The notes: a model not told the origin generated them from the letters alone. Shown: positions 18,232 to 27,419, counted from the first letter of the stretch. The stretch is 64,000 nt of DNA from Peptococcaceae bacterium CEB3 (GCA_001029295.1 LDXJ01000064.1:372001-436000); one strand, 5' to 3'. Made by a program: numbers and translations.

Positions 18232-19875
18232 TTGGAAACTTATTTTTCGGGCAATGTCCGGGTTCAGGAATTGACGGACCTGATCGTTGAGAAGCTTTTT
18301 ACGGTCTGCCTGCTCTCAGGTAAGGACGCAGCCGACGAATTCGCCAAAGGCCGGGCAGCGGTGGAGAAACTCGGGCAAATTCTCCTCGACCTCCGTTCTC
18401 TTTCTCAGGCCGCCCTCGTGGACGGCCTTATTCAACTTGTAGAGCAAAGGTTCCCCGATCGGAGAGTGACGAATAATTTTCCGTCCATGCGTTCGACCTT
18501 GGAGGACATGGTCAAGGAAGGAGTCGCCCATCTGAGCGCCTTCTTCCCGGCGGTACCCGGAGCCGACAGCTCCGTCAGCATTAAACAAGAGCTTGTGGGT
18601 GAGGGGAGCACGAAAGTCGTCTTGCCGGGGGGGAAAACTCCTGTAACTCCCGTCACATCAGCGGAGCCGGAAATGCCGGTGCGTTCCGACCACTGGAATC
18701 TTGCCTCACAACTGGGCAGCGCGGTCGTTCGGGTGGAAAAGAGTATGATTACCGGCAACACGATCGGCGGGGCGGCCGGACAGCCGCTTAAGAAAGACGG
18801 GGCTGCCGGACAGACACCTAAGAAAGATGAGGTTGCCGCACAGGCACCTAAGAAAGATGAGGTTGCAGGACAGCTGCCTAAGAAAGATGAGCTTGTCGGA
18901 CAACTGCCTAAGAAGGATGAGATTCTACCTGCGGCCGAAGCAGATGTGTCCAAGGAGTCTGAGGAAAAAGACACCCCCGCGGTTCAATTGACGGCCCTCA
19001 ATTTCGTCATTGATCCCCGTCCTGTCATGATAAATCCGACCACGGCCAGGGTCTGGCCCCCGTTGCTTCAAAACGCGCGACCGGGCGAAAGTGACGACGA
19101 AAAGAAGCCGGCGACTAAAATCGAATCCGCGGTCATTCTGGAATCCATGCTATCTGAGGTCAAGGGAAGCGTGACCAAAGTCGAAGCGAAACCCGCCGAG
19201 GTCAAGGAAAGTGTAGCCAAAGTCGAACCGAAGCCTCCCGAGGTCAAGGAAAGTGTAGCCAAAGTCGAACCGAAGCCCGCCGAGGTCAAGGAGAGCGTGG
19301 TCAAAGTCGAACCGAAACCTCCGAAGGTCAAGGAAAGTGCAGTCAAAGTCGTGGCGAAGGCACCGGAATTCAAGGAGAGCGTCGCTAAAACCGAACCCAA
19401 ACCTGCCGAGGCCAAAGTGAGTGCGGCTAAAGCCGAGGCAGGTCCACCGGAATCGGCAGGCAGAGAGGGTAAGGTTAAAGCCTTGTTCGGCAGAGAGCCG
19501 GTGCCGACAGAGGTCGGTAGAGAGCCGTTGTCAACAGAAAAGGAAGCGGTAAAGTCCGCAGCCCCGGGGCCGAACCGAGGGCTCCCGCGCCAGTCCCCCT
19601 TATCGCCGGAAGCCATACGGCTGGGACCGGTTCTCAAATACCTCTTTCCCGGCGAAAGAATCCGTTGGGATATTTCATTGGCTAACTGTCCCATTCTGGC
19701 TCAGGTTGCCGATCTCCTGGTACATGTGGGAGACGGCCCGGATTTGCACCCGTCGGTCCCCCTCTTAAAAAAGGAAGGCTGGAAGGTCGTGGTATTTTCG
19801 CGGGAGGACATTTCTTTTCCTCGCCGGATGGAACGAATGATCAGGCTGGTTACGCGGCAGGCAAGTTCCCAGTGA
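18232..19875 (+). CDS. Repeat-rich protein of unknown function
   Basis: I do not recognise this 547-residue protein. Residues 1-115 look globular and helical. Residues about 183-232 hold five 10-residue repeats like GQLPKKDEVA. Residues 310-407 hold seven 14-residue repeats like VKESVAKVEPKPPE, a lysine/glutamate/proline-rich linker. The last 100 residues form a second globular part with IRWDISLANCPILAQVADLL and GWKVVVFSREDISFP. There is no signal peptide or membrane segment. The start is a TTG behind TGGAGGTGG. The layout suggests two folded domains joined by a long extended spacer in the cytoplasm. It is upstream of the DegS/DegU-like pair, in the same direction. Confidence 0.75.
   Translation: METYFSGNVRVQELTDLIVEKLFTVCLLSGKDAADEFAKGRAAVEKLGQILLDLRSLSQAALVDGLIQLVEQRFPDRRVTNNFPSMRSTLEDMVKEGVAHLSAFFPAVPGADSSVSIKQELVGEGSTKVVLPGGKTPVTPVTSAEPEMPVRSDHWNLASQLGSAVVRVEKSMITGNTIGGAAGQPLKKDGAAGQTPKKDEVAAQAPKKDEVAGQLPKKDELVGQLPKKDEILPAAEADVSKESEEKDTPAVQLTALNFVIDPRPVMINPTTARVWPPLLQNARPGESDDEKKPATKIESAVILESMLSEVKGSVTKVEAKPAEVKESVAKVEPKPPEVKESVAKVEPKPAEVKESVVKVEPKPPKVKESAVKVVAKAPEFKESVAKTEPKPAEAKVSAAKAEAGPPESAGREGKVKALFGREPVPTEVGREPLSTEKEAVKSAAPGPNRGLPRQSPLSPEAIRLGPVLKYLFPGERIRWDISLANCPILAQVADLLVHVGDGPDLHPSVPLLKKEGWKVVVFSREDISFPRRMERMIRLVTRQASSQ
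18781..18930 (+). repeat. Five tandem 30-bp coding repeats
   Basis: Units begin at 18781, 18811, 18841, 18871 and 18901 with an exact 30-base period (core CCTAAGAAAGATGAG). Each encodes one 10-residue repeat. The frame is kept throughout, so this is protein repetition and not a CRISPR array. Confidence 0.92.
19159..19452 (+). repeat. Seven tandem 42-bp coding repeats
   Basis: Seven units of exactly 42 bases encode the 14-residue repeat with core VKESVAKVEPKP. Inner copies are nearly identical and outer ones have diverged, as expected from growth by slippage or unequal exchange in the middle. Confidence 0.92.
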
Positions 19876-20055
19876 TCCCCTTGGACAGCAAAACGACAGA
19901 AAGGCAGGTTTGTGGGTAGGAAAATAGCAGGCCCGTGTCGAATACAAACAGTTAGAAGTTGGCGTCGTGGAAGTTTATTACCGGGATGCCGGCGTGAGTC
20001 GCGCATTGGTCAGGTGTGAATCGTAACCAGCGACGGGAAATGGAGAGGGACTGTT

Positions 20056-21192
20056 GTGGCCGACCGGCTGAATGAAATATTGAAGAACACCATGAACGCT
20101 ATTGAGACCGGCAAAGAAGAGATTTTCTATATTTCCGAGATGACCCGTGCGGAGATACTGCGCTTGACTCAGGAATTGTCGCAACTCCGTCTCGACCTCG
20201 CGCAGACGATCACAGATGTCGATCAACAGTACCGCGTAGAACGACTGGCGCGGCAGAAATTGATGGAGGTCAACCGCGATTATCAAGGACACTCTGAGAA
20301 GGAAATGATCGAGGCTTATGAAAACGCCAAGAACTGCCAGGTCCAACTCCAACTCCTGCAGGCGAAAGAGGTTCAATTACGCACTCGCAGAGATGAAATA
20401 GAACGCTCTTTGAAGCAGATGGAACAAACAATAGAACGGGCGGAAAACCTGATGGCCCAGGTAAACATGGCCATTAGCCTATTGCAGGGCGGTATCTCGG
20501 AGTTGTCCATCCCGCTGACAGCAGAGCAAAAACAGGAGATCGGCGTGCGCATTATTAAGGCCCAGGAAGAAGAAAGGCGGCGTGTGGCCAGGGGGATTCA
20601 TGACGGGCCGGCCCAGGCTCTGGCCAATATTGTGCTGCGGCTGGAAATCACGGATAAACTGCTGGAGCTTGACGCGGGCCGGGCCCGTGCTGAGATCAAA
20701 GATCTCAAGCGCCTTGTCCGCTCGAACCTGCAGGATATCAGCCGCATCATTTTTGACCTTCGTCCTCTGGATCTGGAGGATCTCGGACTGGTGGCGGCGA
20801 TGGAGAAGTACCTGGAAAACTTCGAAGCCAAATGTGATGTGCACGTGGAACTGCGGATAGAAGGAGAGGCGGCCCGTTTGCCTTCCGCTTTGGAATTGGC
20901 CTTATTTCGTTTAATTGAGGAATGCCTGAACAACGTCGCCAAACATTCGCGCTCAGAGCGGGCCCGACTGGAAATACGGTTCGGGCCGGAATGGATCAGC
21001 ATTTGCGTTACAGACTACGGTCAGGGGTTTGACGTAACGAACATATTTGATCAACCCGGAGAACATTTCGGCCTCATCGGGATCAAAGAACGCGTTGATT
21101 TGTTTTCCGGACGCCTCTCCATCCGGTCGTCTCCCGGAAAAGGGACAACCGTTGAAATTGGTTTTCGTTTGGAGGGAGGGGCTTTTTCATGA
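20056..21192 (+). CDS. DegS-like cytosolic sensor histidine kinase
   Basis: This 378-residue kinase has a long N-terminal coiled coil (residues about 10-145) and no membrane segment, like DegS of Bacillus. The HisKA_3 phosphorylation site is the histidine in RRRVARGIHDGPAQAL, and the ATP-binding part shows EECLNNVAKHS, DYGQGFD and FGLIGIKERV. It starts with GTG behind GGAGAGGG. Its stop overlaps the next start (ATGA), so kinase and regulator are translationally coupled. The signal is unknown. A TGTCGAA motif, the Spo0A-box core, occurs upstream at 19936-19942. Confidence 0.92.
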   Translation: MADRLNEILKNTMNAIETGKEEIFYISEMTRAEILRLTQELSQLRLDLAQTITDVDQQYRVERLARQKLMEVNRDYQGHSEKEMIEAYENAKNCQVQLQLLQAKEVQLRTRRDEIERSLKQMEQTIERAENLMAQVNMAISLLQGGISELSIPLTAEQKQEIGVRIIKAQEEERRRVARGIHDGPAQALANIVLRLEITDKLLELDAGRARAEIKDLKRLVRSNLQDISRIIFDLRPLDLEDLGLVAAMEKYLENFEAKCDVHVELRIEGEAARLPSALELALFRLIEECLNNVAKHSRSERARLEIRFGPEWISICVTDYGQGFDVTNIFDQPGEHFGLIGIKERVDLFSGRLSIRSSPGKGTTVEIGFRLEGGAFS

Positions 21193-21827
21193 TTCGGGTT
21201 GTTGTTGCCGACGATCACCCGCTGTTGAGGGAAGGACTGCGCCGGATATTGGAGCTTGAGGGAGGAATACAGGTTGTCGATGAAGCCGGGGATGGGCAGG
21301 GGGCCATCAACTTGGCTCGCGTCGTTCCTTTTGATATTCTTCTGATGGACTTGAATATGCCGGGAGTTAACGGTTTGGAAGCGTGCCGGATTATAAGAAG
21401 GGATCAACCGCAGATCGGCATCCTGGTCTTGACAGTGGACGATTCTGATGAGAAAATCTTAGAAGTATTGCAGTTGGGTGTGGCGGGTTATTTGTTGAAA
21501 GATGTCGATTCCCACACCTTGATAGAATCTATCCGCAAGGTATATACGGGGGAGCCGATTCTGTCTCCCACGGTGACGGGCAAGCTGCTGGGCCGGCTCT
21601 CCCAGACAGCTCACCATCCAATCACCTGCGGCTTAACGGGCCGGGAATTGCAGATTTTGACGTATGTGGTGGGTGGCTCTTCCAACCGGGAAATCGGAGG
21701 GGCTCTCTTTATCAGTGAAAAAACAGTAAAGAACCACCTGTCAAGCATCTTTCGCAAGCTCAACGTTGAAGACCGCACTCAGGCTGCCCTCAAGGCCGTA
21801 AAGATCAAACTAGTAAAATTGGAGTGA
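21189..21827 (+). CDS. DegU-like NarL/LuxR-type response regulator
   Basis: This 212-residue regulator is the partner of the kinase it overlaps. The receiver keeps DD at residues 9-10, the phosphorylated aspartate in LLMDLNMPG, the threonine in LVLTVDD and the lysine in YLLKDV. The C-terminal LuxR helix-turn-helix is seen in LTGRELQIL and SEKTVKNHLSSIFRKL. It should bind DNA after phosphorylation. Targets cannot be told from sequence. Confidence 0.93.
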   Translation: MIRVVVADDHPLLREGLRRILELEGGIQVVDEAGDGQGAINLARVVPFDILLMDLNMPGVNGLEACRIIRRDQPQIGILVLTVDDSDEKILEVLQLGVAGYLLKDVDSHTLIESIRKVYTGEPILSPTVTGKLLGRLSQTAHHPITCGLTGRELQILTYVVGGSSNREIGGALFISEKTVKNHLSSIFRKLNVEDRTQAALKAVKIKLVKLE

Positions 21828-21835
21828 ATGCTTAA

Positions 21836-23554
21836 ATGAAAATTACCTTTCTGGGTGCGGCACAAGTCGTTACTGGGTCTTCTTATTTGGTGGAGTCGGG
21901 TGATTTCCGTTTGTTGGTCGACTGTGGTATGTTTCAAGGTCCGAAAATGCTCAAGGAGTTAAACTACCGGGAGTTCCCTTTTGACCCGGCCGGGATCGAC
22001 GCGGTGGTTTTAACCCATGCCCATACGGACCATTCGGGCCTGATTCCCAAGCTTGTGAAGAAAGGATATGCCGGACCCATCTGGTCCACGCCGGAAACGG
22101 CGAAACTCTGTTCAATCATGTTGCCGGACAGCGGTCACATTCAAGAGATGGAGATCGAGCGCAAGAACCGCAAACGCACCCGAGCGGGCCTTCCACCTCT
22201 GGAAGCCATTTATACGGCGGAAGATGCCAGACGCGTCCTGTCGCAGTTTAGGCCTCTGAATTACGGCGAGAAAATGGACCTTTCGCCGACGCTGGCTTTC
22301 CAATTTCGTGACGCCGGCCATATTTTGGGTTCCGCCCATGTCATTCTGGACGTCAATGAAGACGATTGCCGGAAAACTTTTGTTTTCTCCGGAGATATTG
22401 GTAATATCGATCAGCCGTACATCGAAAATCCGAGCCTTCTCTCTTCCGGGCAGGTTGTCTTGATGGAAACGACCTACGGAGACCGCCTGCATCACGACTC
22501 CGCTCAGCGTCAGGAACAGTTGGCGGAAGTCATCCGGGAAGCTCACCAAGCCGGGGGAAATCTTGTCATTCCGGCGTTTGCTATTGAGCGCACCCAGGAT
22601 CTCCTTTACTACATAAGCAGGCTCCAGGACACGGGCAGAATTCCGGTTCTTCCGATCTACATAGATAGTCCTTTGGCTATCGCCGCGACCCAAATCTTCC
22701 AGACCGAGATCAAACATTTTGACCGGGAGACCCAGGAACTGATTGCCAAAGGCGAAAATCCACTGGCTATGGCCAACGTTCATTTCAGCCAAACGGCTGA
22801 AGAGTCGATAGCGCTGAACGAAATCCAGGGGGCTATTCTCATTGCGGCCAGCGGCATGGCTGATGCCGGGCGGATTAAACACCACCTTAAACATAATCTG
22901 TGGCGCGCCAATGCCACGGTTCTCTTTGTCGGCTACCAGGCCGAAGGAACTCTGGGGCGATTACTCCTGGACGGGGCCAGCCAGGTCACTATTCACGGGG
23001 AAAAAGTCGCCGTGCATGCCCGGATCCGCTCTATCGACGGCCTGTCCGCGCACGCCGATCAGAGCGAACTCCTGACTTGGCTGTCGGCACTTCAAGCCAC
23101 AGCCGAAAATATCATCTTGGTGCACGGTGAACCCGCGGTTCAAGCCGCTTTTGCGGCGAAAGTGCTCGAGCGTTTCGGCAAGAACGCGCTCATCCCCGAG
23201 TTAGGGGAAACCTTCGAATTTGCGTCCGGAGAAATCATTCACCACGCACCGGCGCAGCCTTGGCTCACCGCTCCCGCGGAGGGGCAGGCCCAGGCACATC
23301 CGGAGAGAACGATTTCCGCTTCCGGCGGCTCATCGGTACCGTCACAGGCTCTGCCGCCGCTGCCTGAACCCGTCGGGGCAACGGACCGGCGCGGCTCCAG
23401 GGCCCAGGTAAACCGGGCTTATATCCGCCTGCGCCATCAGTTGAAACACCTGGTGGACGAAGGACAAAGGCAGCGCAATTTCGACCAGGTCGCCCGCACC
23501 TTGGAGACCATGACCCGCTGGCTGGAAAGCCTGCGCAATCCCCGCCGCCGCTAG
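21836..23554 (+). CDS. MBL-fold/beta-CASP ribonuclease-like protein
   Basis: This 572-residue protein belongs to the metallo-beta-lactamase/beta-CASP family of RNA-processing nucleases (CPSF/Ysh1-like). The zinc motif HAHTDH is at residues 61-66, followed by [25 protein letters not shown], a [13 protein letters not shown] block and [12 protein letters not shown]. About 110 extra residues at the C-terminus, with a proline/alanine-rich linker and a basic helical end, are not part of the usual core. It begins 8 bases after the response regulator. RNA cleavage is likely but not proven by sequence. Confidence 0.9.
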   Translation: MKITFLGAAQVVTGSSYLVESGDFRLLVDCGMFQGPKMLKELNYREFPFDPAGIDAVVLTHAHTDHSGLIPKLVKKGYAGPIWSTPETAKLCSIMLPDSGHIQEMEIERKNRKRTRAGLPPLEAIYTAEDARRVLSQFRPLNYGEKMDLSPTLAFQFRDAGHILGSAHVILDVNEDDCRKTFVFSGDIGNIDQPYIENPSLLSSGQVVLMETTYGDRLHHDSAQRQEQLAEVIREAHQAGGNLVIPAFAIERTQDLLYYISRLQDTGRIPVLPIYIDSPLAIAATQIFQTEIKHFDRETQELIAKGENPLAMANVHFSQTAEESIALNEIQGAILIAASGMADAGRIKHHLKHNLWRANATVLFVGYQAEGTLGRLLLDGASQVTIHGEKVAVHARIRSIDGLSAHADQSELLTWLSALQATAENIILVHGEPAVQAAFAAKVLERFGKNALIPELGETFEFASGEIIHHAPAQPWLTAPAEGQAQAHPERTISASGGSSVPSQALPPLPEPVGATDRRGSRAQVNRAYIRLRHQLKHLVDEGQRQRNFDQVARTLETMTRWLESLRNPRRR

Positions 23555-23617
23555 CCGGAAAACTCGGAGACGGGCGGCGCTCAGCCGGTACACCCGCACT
23601 GCCGCGGTATCAAGGGT

Positions 23618-24208
23618 TTAAATCATTGAGTATTCGGCGGTCTGACGCCTGAGCCCGGCCAGGAAACGGAGAACTTCCTCACGCCTTTTGACCGCCAGCC
23701 GCCGTCCCGCCTTGGTGGCCACCTTGCCCGGCAGCGCTTCGGCAAAGGTGCGCGCCCTTTGAATAGCGTCTTCGGGGGTTTTGAGCAACTCATCTTGTCC
23801 AACCAGGCAAAAGAGACGCATGATACCGATGTTGCCGAGATGGTCCAAAATGTTGGCGTCTCTCAAATAGACTGCCTCATCGCTGCGCCCGGGTTCCGAG
23901 TAATACATGTGAGACTCGATCGCGTCCAGAACCTTGGGCAGTTTGCCCGGCGAAAACATCTGTTTCTGCAGGATGTTTGAGGCCAGCCCTTTAGAGCGCA
24001 GCGAGTGGTCGACGTTGGGCAAGGCGTAAGCGGGGTACTTGCCGAGATCATGCAAGATGGCAGAGGTATAGAGTATTTCATCATCAAGCGACAGATTCTG
24101 GGCCAGCTCTTTGGCCACATTGTAGACGCGCTGGCAATGTTTGAGCCCCAGGGACGGATGCACGTTCGCCTGTTCAACTAATTGAACGAGTTCCTGATAA
24201 TCAGCCAT
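23618..24208 (-). CDS. HD-domain phosphohydrolase
   Basis: This 196-residue protein has the HD metal-dependent phosphohydrolase pattern: H24 in GLKHCQRV, H53-D54 in ILHDLGKYP, and an aspartate in the ANILDHLG block. Such enzymes hydrolyse nucleotides or related phosphates. An AGGAGG site precedes the ATG on the minus strand. It is a single gene convergent with the beta-CASP gene. The substrate is unknown. Confidence 0.88.
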   Translation of the reverse strand: MADYQELVQLVEQANVHPSLGLKHCQRVYNVAKELAQNLSLDDEILYTSAILHDLGKYPAYALPNVDHSLRSKGLASNILQKQMFSPGKLPKVLDAIESHMYYSEPGRSDEAVYLRDANILDHLGNIGIMRLFCLVGQDELLKTPEDAIQRARTFAEALPGKVATKAGRRLAVKRREEVLRFLAGLRRQTAEYSMI

Positions 24209-24454
24209 TTTTGTATACCTCCTGTTTTACTCACCTTATCGTGCTCACCATCGCCGGAGTCCGCACGTTGGTTCTGCAGTGAGCTTATCTGTTTAGGAAT
24301 ACGGCATTCGGGGACGGAACTCCTGCCAGGATATGGAAAACAATTCGCCCCTAATCCCCCTCTTGCGCGAATAGTCTGCTCCAATGGCCTGTGTCGAACA
24401 AAAAACTGTTTTATTACAGAAATTATCCCCTAAAGGGTTTGTGGGAGTGAGAGC

Positions 24455-25234
24455 ATGAGTAAGATCGATGTTTACGGGAGCTTTGCGCAGGCTCTCTTCT
24501 TTTCCGGTTCGGTAGCTGTTCCCAAATACCTTCTGCTTCATTATGCCGCCTTGGGCTTGACAGATCAGCAAATGGTTCTCTTGATCCACATCTTGAGTGA
24601 GATGGGAACCAATCCCTACCCACAAGCCTCTTTACTGGCTCAACGCATGCAGGCGGGAACAGAAGAGATCGAGGAGATGATAGGACGCCTGGTGGAGCGG
24701 GGATTGCTGGCGATCGAAAAAAGTTGGAATGCCGAAGAAAGAAAATGGTCTTATTCCTACAGTATTCTCGGCCTGATTGACAAGCTTGCCGAACAGTGGG
24801 CGCTGGAAGGGGTCAAGCAATTCACCTCCAACCGCTCGCCCAAGGCGCCGAGTGTCCAGGCGACGGAAGCCGTCGCGGCGGCCAATGATCCGACTGCCGA
24901 TAAATTAATTTCCCTTTTCGAACAAGAGCTTGGGCGCGAGCTGACAGTGTTCGAGTGTCAGCATATTGAAGCTTGGCTGTCCGCGCACTATTCCGGCGAG
25001 CTTATCGTCGAAGCTCTGCGGCGCGGAGTGGCTGCCGGAATTCGCAGCTTTCGCTACTTGGATTCCATTTTACGCGAATGGGAAAAGAAAGGTCTGCACA
25101 CCAAAGCGGAAGTGGAAGAAGATGACCGCTATTTTCAAGCTCGTCAGGAAAAGAAAGCACCCGGCCGCAAAAGGGCAAAGAAGGCGCAGGATAGCAAAGC
25201 CGACAAAGACAAATATGAGGATTTTTACCTTTGA
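24455..25234 (+). CDS. dnaD: DnaD-like primosome protein
   Basis: This 259-residue protein has the two DnaD parts: an N-terminal winged helix (residues about 20-110, with LTDQQMVLLIHILSEM and LVERGLLAIEK) and a C-terminal DnaB_2-type domain (about 145-215, with SFRYLDSILREWEKKGL), then a basic tail. DnaD helps load the replicative helicase at origins and stalled forks in Firmicutes. It lies directly upstream of the helicase loader gene. The 246-bp region before it contains a TGTCGAA motif at 24392-24398. Confidence 0.92.
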   Translation: MSKIDVYGSFAQALFFSGSVAVPKYLLLHYAALGLTDQQMVLLIHILSEMGTNPYPQASLLAQRMQAGTEEIEEMIGRLVERGLLAIEKSWNAEERKWSYSYSILGLIDKLAEQWALEGVKQFTSNRSPKAPSVQATEAVAAANDPTADKLISLFEQELGRELTVFECQHIEAWLSAHYSGELIVEALRRGVAAGIRSFRYLDSILREWEKKGLHTKAEVEEDDRYFQARQEKKAPGRKRAKKAQDSKADKDKYEDFYL

Positions 25235-25425
25235 GACTTTCCGCGCAGTTGACAGATAAGCCAACAACCCGAAAAGGAGTGATTAAAGACCGGTTTCCCG
25301 CAGTAGCACCCGTCAGCCACAGAGAGTGTCTGAACGGTCGAGCCGGGCGGTACTGCTTCCCGGGTGGTCGCCGGGAACAGACGCACTCGCCGGCTGCCCA
25401 AGCTCCCCTGTGGCAAGGAGGACGA

Positions 25426-25506
25426 TTGAGTAAGCCCGAAAGACAGGGGTGGAAAACGGCGGTTAGTTTGAGTGAGAACGTTTGGGAAACCGGGCCATTG
25501 GTTTGA
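25426..25506 (+). CDS. Possible 26-residue upstream ORF coupled to dnaI
   Basis: A TTG at 25426, 4 bases after AAGGAGG, opens a 26-codon frame (begins SKPERQGWKTAV, ends WETGPLV). Its stop TGA overlaps the TTG start of dnaI as TTGA. The position suggests a coupling cistron. No family is recognised. The rest of the 250-bp gap after dnaD (25235-25425) shows nothing clear. Confidence 0.4.
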   Translation: MSKPERQGWKTAVSLSENVWETGPLV

Positions 25507-26378
25507 AGAGTCTGAAAGAGATCCTTGCCAACAATCCCCTGTCCGGGTCGGCAGGGGTGCCAGCCCCAGCCGGAAGAGAAAAGGAAAAAGTGGCGGACGG
25601 TTGTTTCCCAGTGGCTGAAAGAGCGCCGGAGACCGGATCACCGGTGCCTGAAACGGCGCCGGAGTGTCCGATTTGCTTGGACAGGGGAATTGTCTTTGAC
25701 GGTGAGACAGCGCGTCCCTGTTCTTGTATGTTGCACAAGAGCCTGGCCAACAGGTTCCGCCATGCCAGAATTTCCCGTAATTTGCGGGTGTGCCGGTTTG
25801 AAAATTTCAACCTGAATTACTACCGTTCATCTAAGGACCAAAGTGACTGGGAGAATGCCCGCAAAGCCCTGGCGGCCGCCAAGGAGTTGGTGGAACGTTC
25901 CCTGCGCAGCCCTTATGGTCTGGGACTTTTGCTGACGGGATCGGTGGGCTCGGGCAAGACTTTCTTGGCCGCTGCCATTGCCAATGCCCTGACAGAAGGG
26001 GGGCAGCAGGTTCTGTTCCTGGTGGTTCCCGATTTGTTGGATGAGCTGAGAGCCACTTATGACAAGCGAACTGAAACGACGGAATTTGATTTGCTCGACA
26101 CGGCCCGGGAAATTCCCTTTCTCATTCTTGATGATTTAGGGGCTCACAATTATACGGAATGGACGCGCAACCGGCTTTATTCTATCCTCAATTTCCGCAT
26201 GAATGAACAGTTGCCCACCGTCATTACCACGAACCTGTCTTTACAGGAATTGGAGGATTATTTGGGGGAGCGAACCACATCCCGGCTCGTGCAAATGTCC
26301 CGGGTTTTCCGCCTCACATGTGAACAAGATATCCGTTTGCGTCAATATCAGGAAAGGGAAGGCAGACGCTCACCGTGA
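25503..26378 (+). CDS. dnaI: DnaI-like helicase loader ATPase
   Basis: This AAA+ ATPase of about 291 residues loads the replicative helicase. An N-terminal zinc motif is visible in ECPICLDRG and PCSCML. The ATPase core has Walker A GSVGSGKT, Walker B FLILDDLGA and a TTNLSLQELEDYLGERTTSRL block typical of DnaC/DnaI. The start is uncertain. A TTG at 25482 is open, but the TTG at 25503 overlaps the stop of a small upstream frame and is preferred. It follows dnaD and ends at a perfect terminator. Confidence 0.92.
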   Translation: MKSLKEILANNPLSGSAGVPAPAGREKEKVADGCFPVAERAPETGSPVPETAPECPICLDRGIVFDGETARPCSCMLHKSLANRFRHARISRNLRVCRFENFNLNYYRSSKDQSDWENARKALAAAKELVERSLRSPYGLGLLLTGSVGSGKTFLAAAIANALTEGGQQVLFLVVPDLLDELRATYDKRTETTEFDLLDTAREIPFLILDDLGAHNYTEWTRNRLYSILNFRMNEQLPTVITTNLSLQELEDYLGERTTSRLVQMSRVFRLTCEQDIRLRQYQEREGRRSP

Positions 26379-26400
26379 AAATAAAAATCGGGATTTTTCA

Positions 26401-26443
26401 AAATCCTATGCATGTCCTAGCAAGACATGCATAGGATTTTTTA
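26401..26443 (+). terminator. Strong terminator after dnaI
   Basis: A perfect 16-bp stem (AAATCCTATGCATGTC pairing with its complement) around a 7-base loop, ending in a run of six T. Confidence 0.95.
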
Positions 26444-26478
26444 GGGGGAAATTCCCAATTATGTGGAGGTGAACGGGG

Positions 26479-27042
26479 TTGGCAAAGATAGTGGCGCTTA
26501 ATCGGAAGCACTTGACCTTAATGCTCGGTGTTGTTCTCGTTTTCCTGGTGGGTATGGCCGCCGTAAAGCTGTGGCAAAAGAATTATGCTCCCGTCGCGAA
26601 GACGGTGGCGCCGGAAGTCAAAATGCTGAGCGTCGGTGTGGACCCGCCCGGGCCGACCAAAGATGTGACCTACGGCAGTGTAACTTTAAAAGGGAGCCAG
26701 ATCATTCCGGCCAAGGTTTTCGACCTTATCGTAACCCTGCAAAACGTGACTGATCAAAAGATGACCAATGTTCCGGTCGAAATGGAAATGAACCTGCTGG
26801 GAAACGATCGGCAGAAGGTCAAGCAAATGGCCAATGTACCGAGCCTTGATCCGGGTGGGAGCGTCAAAGTCATTTTCCACCAGATCCACGCTCTGGGCGA
26901 TGCCATGGGGGTAAACCCGACGGCCGGGTTACATGAGATTACGATTGAGGTCAAAGCCAATCCTGCGGGCGGGGTCAAGGAAGACACGGAAGCCCATTTC
27001 CAATTCAATGTGGATTCTACTGTCAAAGCACAGGCTAAATAG
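26479..27042 (+). CDS. Membrane-anchored extracytoplasmic protein, unknown
   Basis: This 187-residue protein has one N-terminal membrane anchor (residues 12-30, LTLMLGVVLVFLVGMAAV) followed by an all-beta-looking domain outside the membrane. The pattern FDLIVTLQNVTDQKMTNVPVEMEM, then SLDPGGSVKVIF, resembles CARDB/Ig-like folds that often bind or space other proteins. No named family is recognised. The TTG start lies behind TGGAGGTGAACGGG. It is a single gene between two terminators. Confidence 0.7.
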   Translation: MAKIVALNRKHLTLMLGVVLVFLVGMAAVKLWQKNYAPVAKTVAPEVKMLSVGVDPPGPTKDVTYGSVTLKGSQIIPAKVFDLIVTLQNVTDQKMTNVPVEMEMNLLGNDRQKVKQMANVPSLDPGGSVKVIFHQIHALGDAMGVNPTAGLHEITIEVKANPAGGVKEDTEAHFQFNVDSTVKAQAK

Positions 27043-27075
27043 CGCAGGTCAACCTATAACGTGACAGAGGGGGAA

Positions 27076-27178
27076 CGACAGCCCCGCAAGGCAGCGAAGC
27101 ACGGGAGAAAAGTCAGTCCGCAAGGCAGCGAGCACTGGAGAAAGACAACCCGAAAGGCGGCGAAGCGCCGGGAGTGAT
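27076..27178 (+). repeat. Three imperfect tandem repeats of about 34 bp
   Basis: Units near 27076, 27112 and 27144 share a core like CCGCAAGGCAGCGAAGCACGGGAG. They are noncoding and lie in the 377-bp gap before the PHP gene. Confidence 0.65.
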
Positions 27179-27210
27179 AGTGAGGTTTCGCGAGGCGAGC
27201 TGGGACCTGG

Positions 27211-27247
27211 GAGCGGTGTTCCTCTGAAGAGGGGACACCGCTTTTTC
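27211..27247 (+). terminator. Hairpin terminator
   Basis: AGCGGTGTTCCTCT pairs with AGAGGGGACACCGCT, followed by TTTTT. It could end transcription from the anchored-protein gene upstream. Confidence 0.75.
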
Positions 27248-27260
27248 ACGCAAGTGCGAT

Positions 27261-27350
27261 GCCCCAAGGTGAGCGTGCCCTGCAGAGCCGCTCGTTGGCC
27301 CAAGCGTGCCGGAAAGTGCAAAGATAGCCACACGACTTTGACGTTTCCCT
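27261..27350 (-). repeat. Dispersed 90-bp repeat, copy 1
   Basis: Read on the minus strand this segment aligns without gaps to 59840-59929 on the plus strand, with about 81 of 90 bases identical. Differences are not concentrated at any codon position, so it does not look like a coding sequence. No terminal inverted repeats or target duplications are visible. Confidence 0.85.
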
Positions 27351-27390
27351 GACTTTCTTCCTGCCAAGTTTTCTTTCGGGCCGGGTGCGG

Positions 27391-27396
27391 GTATAA
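27391..27396 (+). promoter_or_regulatory. TATAAT -10 box before the PHP gene
   Basis: A consensus TATAAT lies about 24 bases before the start codon. No convincing -35 box is seen at 16-18 bases upstream. Confidence 0.4.
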
Positions 27397-27419
27397 TAGC
27401 ACTTGGAGGTGTCAAAGTC

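Noticed and set aside
18781-19452. Regular repeats that could suggest a CRISPR array
   Set aside because: The repeats are contiguous without unique spacers, keep the reading frame and encode a regular peptide repeat.
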